A stretch of 32,875 nt of DNA from a virus. The translations under genes and the position numbers were made by a program. The notes below the pieces were generated by a model. The model made no database searches. It saw nothing but the letters and a program-made list of their open reading frames with translations, and was not told the DNA's origin. Shown in pieces: positions 1 through 9,000 of the stretch (the first letter of the stretch is position 1; each line of letters opens with the position of its first letter). The DNA lies in IMG/VR virus record IMGVR_UViG_3300010883_000217, positions 1 through 32,875 of that record; one strand, given 5' to 3'.

Positions 1-3000
1 CGTACTCCTGGTCTTCTGGGTCAAATCCGGGGGGTTCCAGTGCTCCCGCTGGGTCGATGATGAGGATGTCCCCTTCCTTGACCCCTTCCTGCTGGAAGTT
101 GATCTGTCCCGGATCGAGCCCCGCGTTCGTGTCCGTGAAGCGATTGATGGACGCCTCGTAGACCAGCGCCTTCCACTCGTCGAAGTCCGCTGGGGTGTGT
201 GGGTCAGGCAAGGTGGCCACATACTCCGCCCAGGTTCCTACGTCCGCTGTGTCCCAGAGGATGAATCCTCCGTTGTCTGGATAGTCCGGGCTGTCCGGGT
301 TGGCAGGGGTCCACTCCATCGTCCGCCGATAGACCATCACGTCTGTTGTCAGTTCGAGCAGTTCCTCGTTGGACTGCTCGTGCGGCACAGGAGCAATCCG
401 CATGAAGACCTGGAAGGCCAAGCCGGACCAGTCAGGATGGCTATCGGGTGCCGTGCCCACCAAGCCGGGTGGCCGCAAGGACAAGGTCTTGGCATCTGTG
501 ATGGTGCCGATCTCAGCCGTGGCAATGACCTCACCCGTTATCGGATGAAGAACCCGGACCTGGTCACCTGGGTTGATGTTGACATCGTCGTTGTCGAAGC
601 CGCCGAGCTGGGTGCCCTCTCCTTCCGCCACGAAGGTCGCGAAGTTCCCAGTCCCCGTGTAGGAGTCGATGGTCCCGTAGCGAATCTCGTAGCAGAAGCG
701 GAGCGCCTGGAGGTTGGTCGAGAAGTCGTCGAGTACATCGTGCCATCGACGAACCCTGCGAACAGAGAACGCCACGCGGTTGTACAGCGGGTCGCCCCAA
801 GTCGCAGTGTCGGTAACGAAGTCCAAAGACCCGCGAGAACCCACAGCGGAGTCCGTCAGGTCTACACCTGGGATGACAGGCGGCCCGTCCGCCTGGTCGC
901 ACGAAACACGAGGAGAGAAGACGAGCCCTTCACCTGGGAAGGCTGAGTCTTCCGTGCCGTCGTCGTTCAGGTCCCCAACCGAACGTGGGAAGGAGGGCTC
1001 CAGGAAGATGCCCGCCTCGGCGTAGTAGCCCGGAAGGTCTGTCTCTGTGCCTCCGGTATGGTCGAAGAACGAAGTCGCCACCTGACTGGTAGGCATCAAA
1101 GCGAAGATGGCCGTGTCCAGCGCGTCTGCTACCAACTCAGCCGTCTGGGTAAGCGTCTTCCACATGTCATCGGTGACATCTGACAGGTCGAGCAGGAGAG
1201 CGCCGCCTTCATGAACGAACTCTGGCTCCTCTTCCCGGAACTCACCCTGGTGGTTGGGCACAGCAGCTTCTTCGAGGACCATGCCCACATCTACTGCATA
1301 GGTGCTGCTGGTGGTGGTGACCAGGTTCCCGCTCGGGACAGACCACTCAGAGTAACCAATGTAGTCAACAGGAGCCCCAGCCAACACAGAGTCCAGGTCA
1401 TACAGCGAGGGGACCTTGATGCTGATGGCTGAGAACCCAAGGAGGGAGACATCATTTGCCGAGCCATAGTCGGTGTGCTCAGTGTGCCCAGTGACGCCCT
1501 TGTTTGGGAGTCCGGCTCCAGTGATGTTCAGGGGCATCCGTTGGATACCGAAGAGCCGCTTACCCACGACACCCTCGATCTCCTCCTCTTCGTCACCTAC
1601 CAGTTGAGCGAGAATCTGCTCGTTGGAGTAGGCATAAGGAGCCACAGAGAGGAGTTGCCCACACGCATCGGCCACCGTACTAAGGTCAATCTTGAAAGAT
1701 GTCTCCCCTGAGGTGTGCGTGTAGTCCGCTTTGAAGACCCTTGTACAGAAGGTCTCCACAGTGTCGTCAGTCTGCGGCGTAGAGCGATAGATGTAGAGTG
1801 GGTTGCCGTTGCCCACCCCCGTCGTGCCCACGTCATCCCACGCGCCGTGGAGTTCATGCCCTTCCCAGGTCACCAACTCATCGAAGTGGATGATTGCGTG
1901 GGTGCCTGAGTCGTCCTCCACCTCTGTGATGGTCGGGAAGTAGGACTGCGCCCAGGCCGTAGGTCCTGGAGCAGGAGCGACAAGAGTCATTGCCCGGACG
2001 CGAGCCTCGGCAGGCTTGGCATCTTCCGCAGGAGATCCTGGGTTGGCGTCATAGGTGTCTGTGATTGCGTTCGAGGAGACCGCGTGTCTGACCAGATAAG
2101 TCCCCTCCTTCACCGTAGCCGCTCCGTCAGTGAGCAGATCAAGCTCGTCTTCTGGGGCAAAGTTGACAGCAAGAGTGTCCCCAGCCATGACTTTGGAGGG
2201 GTTGAAGGAGGATGACCCGTCCTCCTTCGTGTAGACTCGGATCTTGTTGGCCCACCGGGAGTCACGAGCCCAGACAGGCGTCGCGTCTTCCCAAAGGCGG
2301 TCCATGACCCCGGAGCCTTTGCAGAGGAACACTGAGTCGTCCTGGGCCACCTCTGAAGAGGGCATCGCTGAGAACGTCGCCCCAGTGAAATCAATCTCTA
2401 CGTTGCCGTGACCCTCCCAAGGCATGACCTTGAGAGCAGTCACCCCTGCATGAGTGTCTGTGACGAACCCCACGCCGTTGACAGTGTCGGGTGTTGTCCC
2501 ATCACGGCTCTTGAAGGTGAACGGGTCACCCGCGTTGACGCTGTCGGGGTTGTTGATGGTGAGGTGGACCTCCTGCTTCGAGACAGGATTCATATCCTCC
2601 TTGAACAAGGTGCCTTCCACCTGACTGACCTCAAGGCGAATCTCGAAGTCAGTGTCGCCCGCACCTGGTCCGTGGGTGTCCCAGAGAGGGTGCTTGGTCC
2701 CTCGGGGCCAAGCCAAACGGAAGTCGAAGTTCTCAATGAAGCTCAACCTGTCCGTGTCGATGTAGGCCGTCTTCCCCTTGACGACCTCGAACTGCATGGT
2801 GAAGTCGAGGAACAACTCGTTCCCCACGTCATCCAAACCGTAGGTCCAGAAGTGGTCCGCGTCGTAGTCGGGGTTGGGGTCGCCAGCGTTCGGGTGACCG
2901 GGTGGGAAGAACTCCTCGTCCCCATCGGTGTCCTCCTCCTCTGACTCGAACAGGTCGAAGGGGAACCACTGCGCGGTGGTGAACTCGTCGTAGTCGGGGT

Positions 3001-6000
3001 CTGCCGGGAAACCGTAGCCGCCGTCTCCTGGCATATTCCCCAGGGCGTCCACAGGGTCCGTGTGTTCATCACTCGGATGAACCGTCCTGATGATGAGCTT
3101 ACTCCCATCGAAGTAGATGCCCCCATCGTTGTCCGGGCGGATGATTCGGACTTCCGTGACGGGGTTGTTGCTTGTATCAGTTGCGAAGGCCCTCTGCCCA
3201 CCAGCAACGTGGTCGTACACGCTGAGGAAGAAGACGGGTTCGGAATGAGCGCCGTCGATGTCAACGATGTGCCCGGAGGTTCCTGCGGTCCCCACTCGGA
3301 GTTGGATGGTTGCCCTGGCCATCCCATCTCCTGGCTGCGGGTCGGCCAAGTCCAAGGGTCTCGCCAGTATGTCGAACTGGATCTTGGTGTCCTCTGCACA
3401 GTTCGACAGGACTGAGTTGAGACCGCCTTCAGGCCAGTCACCGACGGAAGGGTCAAAAGAGCCGCCTCCGTCACCGTCATCCAAGACCAGGAACCCTGCC
3501 CCAATAGAGGCCGTAGAGATGTGCGTCTCGGTGTACCTGTCCGGGTAGTTCGGGGGGTCGGTGTCATGACCAATGACCCATTCGTCTACTCGAAGCCCCG
3601 CCAGGTAACCCGTGCTGTGGTCGCTCCAAGCCGTGGCGTTGGCAATCGTGTACGAAATCTCCGCGCCTTCGGTAGTCGGGCTGACGAATCGAGGAGGCTC
3701 GATGTATGTCTCAGGACCATCGGAGGGCACAACGGCCCCAATCTCCAAGATCCCTTGGGAACCTGGGGGAAGGGCTGCGTTATCGTCGTCCGGCTCAATC
3801 AAGAGCAAGTCGTAAGACCTGACATCCCCAACCCCGGTGTGGGCCTCATACGTTCCGTTCGTTGGAGAAAGGTCTGCCTCCGTAGCCATAGCCGCCGGGT
3901 ACGGACCATCCGGGGCAACCGACCCATCCAAAGACAGGACCTCATCTGGGTACACCGCCTTATGGACGTGTGGCTGAGGTACGGGGAGGGTGGTGCAATC
4001 GGACAGCGCGATCCCGGTTACGGCACGGGCTGCTTCTTGGAGTCTCTGAAGCTCTGTGTTGTTGACGCCCATGTACGGGATCGTCCAGTCGCCATCGTCG
4101 TCTCGATTCTCACCGAGAAGTGCTGGTATTTCAAGGGGTTCCAGCTCGAAGTTACGGAACTCAACGATGGACTCAACTTCCATCTGAGGGCTCGGTGTCT
4201 TCTGACCCAGCAGGTCCTTGAGTCCGAAGAAGGTCGGGTCTGAGAAGCTGGGGAACGAAATGTCCCGGTACTCACCGCGCCGCATACGGACGCTGTAATC
4301 GAACCCCTTGCGGAAGTTGGGCATGGCCGATGCAATCATCGCCATGTCTTCAGCGGTCGGGGGGTCATTCAACTCGACTTCGACCCCGCCTCCGAGAGCT
4401 TGGGTAATCGTGTAGCCTCGAAGAAGCTCAATCGGCGGACCCCCGTCATCAGAGGTCATCTCTACGAAAGCGTTGCCATTGGTGATGGGGTCGTCCCCAT
4501 CAGTGAACGTCATCACGCAGCCCTTGTAGATAGCACCAACAAAGACTGGCTTGACCTTGGTCATCCCAAAGATGTCCAGGGACACATCCGTGTGTCCCCC
4601 ATCGAAGAACTCCCCAGTGGGCCTTCCGAACTTGATCTTCATCCCAGTCCTGAACCCAGGCGTACTGATCTCCCAGTCACCAGTAGTCAGGTCAGGCGCT
4701 CCACCATCCATCATGGTCGCGAGCTTCCCTACGTCAGGCTTGCCTTGCTCATCCAACGGGAAATCAACCAGCAGGTTGGGCGTCGCAACGATGGCTGGTT
4801 GAGGGTTGTTGGTGAAGTCCGAACCAAGGAGGGCGTCCCATTCCGGGAACCCCACAGAGCTGTACTTGTAGATGCGGGCGCGAGACGTGCGTGGGTAGGT
4901 GTCAATGTCCGTCAGGTCATTGATCTCCCCCAACACGGGGTTGGAGATGTTCCCAGAGGTCCTGAAGAAGGAGGACCGGAGCTTCCCTCCTCGGATGCCC
5001 AAGAACAGATGCTCGCCGTAGTCCCCAGCTTCTGGGTTGGCCCCTACGCCAGGGAAGAGGGTAGTGAACCCACTGGCCCGCTCGGGGAAGATCCGAGAGA
5101 ACTCGTTGGGGTCGGCCATGCGCTCGAAGCGCCCCTTCGCCTTGATGATGAAATGAGGGAGGGGGAGGAACCTCAGTATGATTCGAGGCCGCTTACGGCC
5201 CACGATGATGAGGTCATCGAGGTCATTGCGGATGAGCCTCCGCTGCTGCTGAAGCATGAAGTCAAAGTCGTCCCCCTCTATCCAATCCCCTTCGACCTGC
5301 CCGTCTGTGTCAAAAGACGACGAGTTTGGGACGACGACCCAGTCGTCGTCCTGGATGTAAACTGAGGATGCCCCGCGCCGAGCGACGAAGACCTCAGTCC
5401 AGATGTTCCTCGGGACGATTCGGCCTGTGACTGGGTTCTCCCAACCAGGAGGGGTGAACTCCAAACCCTCGCCCACCCAGAAGCGGAACTTCCCATCTCG
5501 GTCGCCGACCATACGGCCTGAGATGTTCTCGGTGATCTGCTCGAACGCCACGATGGTCGCGTTGTAGAACGCCAGGAACTTCCGACCTGCTCGGTCGGTA
5601 TCAAGTAGATGCTCACGTTCCACAGTGAGACCAACGCGGCCCTGCTCCCAGTTCTTGGAACCTCCCCACCCTCCCGTGGACGGACCAAAGGATGGATTCT
5701 TGGAGTTGGCTTCCTTGACCATGTCGAGGGCTACTTCGCCCATGTGGTCCAGGAGAGGAACCGTCCGGCAATAGAACGAGTCTGGGGACCGGAACGTGTA
5801 GGTTCCCAGGAGTGCCGCACCCTGCAAACCGTTGTCCTGGCTCGGGGCCACAGTGTGACGGAACTTGGTCGCAAACCGTGGGAAGACGACCTGTCCACGG
5901 TGCAGCTCAGGTCGTGCGGTGGTGATGCGTGTGCGTGCGAAGTAAAGCTGTTGGGTCGCCTGAAGCGGGGCCTGAAGCGGCTGCTGAAGGGTGATGTTCC

Positions 6001-9000
6001 CAGTCATGGGGTCCACAGCGTAGTGGATGCCTTCGGCCAAGGTGCGCCCAGGCTTCTCGGTCCCGTCGATGTTCCTCTCTCCCCACAGGACGACTTCGTA
6101 AGGGAGATCAGGAAGATAGGCTCCTGCCCCAATGTAGTCTATCGGAGCGGGTGGGTAGACGGGTCGAGTCGTAACCGAGACAGAGTCAGTGCCGTAGGTG
6201 AACCCCTTCGGGAAATCAGGGGTGACGGCAATGGTAGTCCTGCGCCCGTCGTCGCTGAGCTTGAGACCCACGATAGAATGTGGACACCCACCGATCTCAA
6301 GGATGTGGCCCGCCACGAACTTACCCATACAGTTAGCCACCACGACCAACTCTGTACGGCCCTTGGACACAGGCTCATAGACTGGCTCTTCGGCCAACTC
6401 AAGCAGGTCCTGAATCGGGACAAGGAACCCGCCAGGTCCGTCTGTTGCGATAGCGTCCCCGTCCGGGTCCACCACATGAGCAATAGGCTCAGCCGTATAG
6501 AGAGTCAGCGTATCGTTACCAGGGGCGCTGGAGCCCACACCAAGTCCGGGGACTGGAGGGAAGATCCCCACCGTCGTCAAGCCCGTCCCCGCGTCGTACT
6601 CAACACTCTTGAGGTAGAACGACGCACCGCCAATCCTAAGCAGCGCACCCTCTACTAAGTCCCCTGTGCGGTCTGACTCCAACTGGAACTCTTCGAGGCC
6701 ACCCTCCAAACGGAAAGGGGGTCTGTACACCGGAGGTTTGGAAACGGTGTAGGAAAGCTCTCCTCCGAAGGCTTCGAGAACAGCGTAGCTGATACTGACG
6801 TTCGTGCTCTCCTCCACCTCGAAGAAGAAGTTGATAAGGCCGTTCTCGATGTCGATGCTGGCATTGTCGTAATCGTAGTTGGCTTGTTCAGCCCCGAAGT
6901 ACGCCAGCGGGGTGACAGTGTCGAAGACGGTCTTCCCTTCTGGGTTGAACGAATACTGCTGTGCATTGATCCGCACGCAAGACTCACGTCGAACGTAAAG
7001 GGGCAGATTTTCGTTGATGACCGGAAGGACCTCCCCTTCATCGCCCGTCGCCAACTGACCAGCCTTGTCGGATACCCGATACTCCACCTCAACGATCTGA
7101 CCAGGACCCAAAGGTTCCCGGAACATGAACGCTCCTGCTAAGGGGTTCAGATAGACATCCTTCTGTTGCTCGGTGATCATTTGAGCGGCCCAGTACAGCG
7201 ATGCTCCTGTGTACTGGGAGAGGTCGGCAGAAGAGAGGTTCAGGTCCCCCGTGCCTTGGTTGACTTCCACGAACCCAGGTTCCAGTGAGGATGACGGGGT
7301 CTCGACGTAAACGACCTGCGCTTGGTCCTGAGAATCCAGAAGAGCCCCACTGAAACGGACTTCCCCGGTGCCGTCATCCAGGTACTCCGCGAAGTCTGGG
7401 TCCTCGGAGAACTCGGAGACACTAAGAAGCTCGACTCCGGGCCGGAGAACCTCCACGCCGACGTGTAGCTCGAAGTCCCCATCCAACACCCTCTGAGAAG
7501 TCGGATCTGGGATGTAGATGCCCGCGTTCGAAATAGTCCCGAGAGAGTCCATGTCCAACCAAAGGACTTCCAGCTCTGGGGAACCAAAATCGAGCCCGGC
7601 TCGAACTACGACCCTCCGTCCACTCTGAAGGTCCTTCCCTACAATGGCTTGCAACGGGTTCGCAGGATCCTGCTGAGACGGACAGTCGCCCACATAGGAC
7701 ACCTTCCGAATGTAGAACGGCTCCTCTGGGAGATGGTTGAACTGCTGGTAGACCTGGTCCGCCACGACCTGAGGGTCAATGACATCCTTCGTTTTCTGGT
7801 CGTAAATCTCCCAAGACATCGGAGCAGACCCCGAGTCGGCTGGGAAGGCTGGCTCAACCGTGATCACCTCAGCGGTGACATCCACGATGCGATACGAACC
7901 AGCCGCATCTCCGGTGTTCAACTTGAGACGGTCTCCAACTTCAATACCAGCCGCCACGAACCCCGCATCTGTATCGGTCAGTGTTGTGCCGTCCAGGTCG
8001 AAGAACCCCTTGGAACCATAGTGGGCCAACCCTCCGATTTCTTCGACCAAGACAGCCATCCCGGTCAGACCCTCCTGGGGGAGAAGGAAGTCTTCACCCG
8101 GCTGAAGGAGTGCAAAAGGGTCCCCGCCGAAGGATGCCCTCAGATAGCCGTTCAAGGCTGGGTGGAGCGTTTCCTCAACGATGCCCTGCCCACCCAGGTT
8201 CAGATACGACACGGGGGCTTCAGCGGCCCAGGAGGACCGCTTGTTGTCGAGCCATGCAAACTGTCGGTCCTCGAAGCGGTAATGGATGTCCTCCATCGCC
8301 TCAAGCCGCTTCCGATACGGACCTGCCTGAATCTCGAAGAAGACCCCATCATCCACCCCGGCGATGTCCACCAGGGGAATCTGCTGTATGAACGTAAAGG
8401 GGACTGGCTGCACGGTGGTCAGCATCTCCCCTTCGATGCGGCTCGTTGACTTGAAGTCCGGCTCGACCCCACTACCGTCTTCGTTGAAGGGGCTGCGCCA
8501 GAGACCAATGCTCTGACCGGAGTCAACCAGCCAGTTGGGGTCCAGCGCGGTGCCTTTGATTGAAGGGTCTATGGGAGCGGTGGTCTTCCACCCCGGCCCG
8601 AACCCAAGCGCCGCTGTCCCGGAGAAGTCTTTGACTCCATCCTGGCCGTAGAGAATCTCTACGGTGCCGTTAGTGATGTTGTTTGGGGCAATGACCAGCC
8701 GACCGTTGAACTCGTAACAGGTCCCCGCAGTGTTAGCGATAAGAGTGTCAATGGAGAGGGCTACCTCCGTAGCCGAATACAGCCCGCCCTCCTCTGTAAC
8801 GCTTCCTGTGAGTTGGATAGCGTCCCACTCGAACACAGGGTCGTTATCTATGATGAAGGAGAGCTTCTCGTCGCCTCGTAGAGTGAATGGCCCCTCCTTC
8901 CGGGAGACCATCCGAGCGTCCTCTGCGTAGGTAGCTGGTGTGAAGTCCGCCTGGAGGAAGTACAACGGCTTGTCGTTGTACTTCATGAGGTCCTTGAAGC

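Noticed and set aside
5609-6658. Long plus-strand ORF of 349 codons (and others such as 4400-5365 and 197-946)
   Set aside because: All are antisense to the giant minus-strand frame, which is open across the whole interval; the translations are low-complexity, Arg/Val/Pro/Ser-type shadows without ribosome sites.
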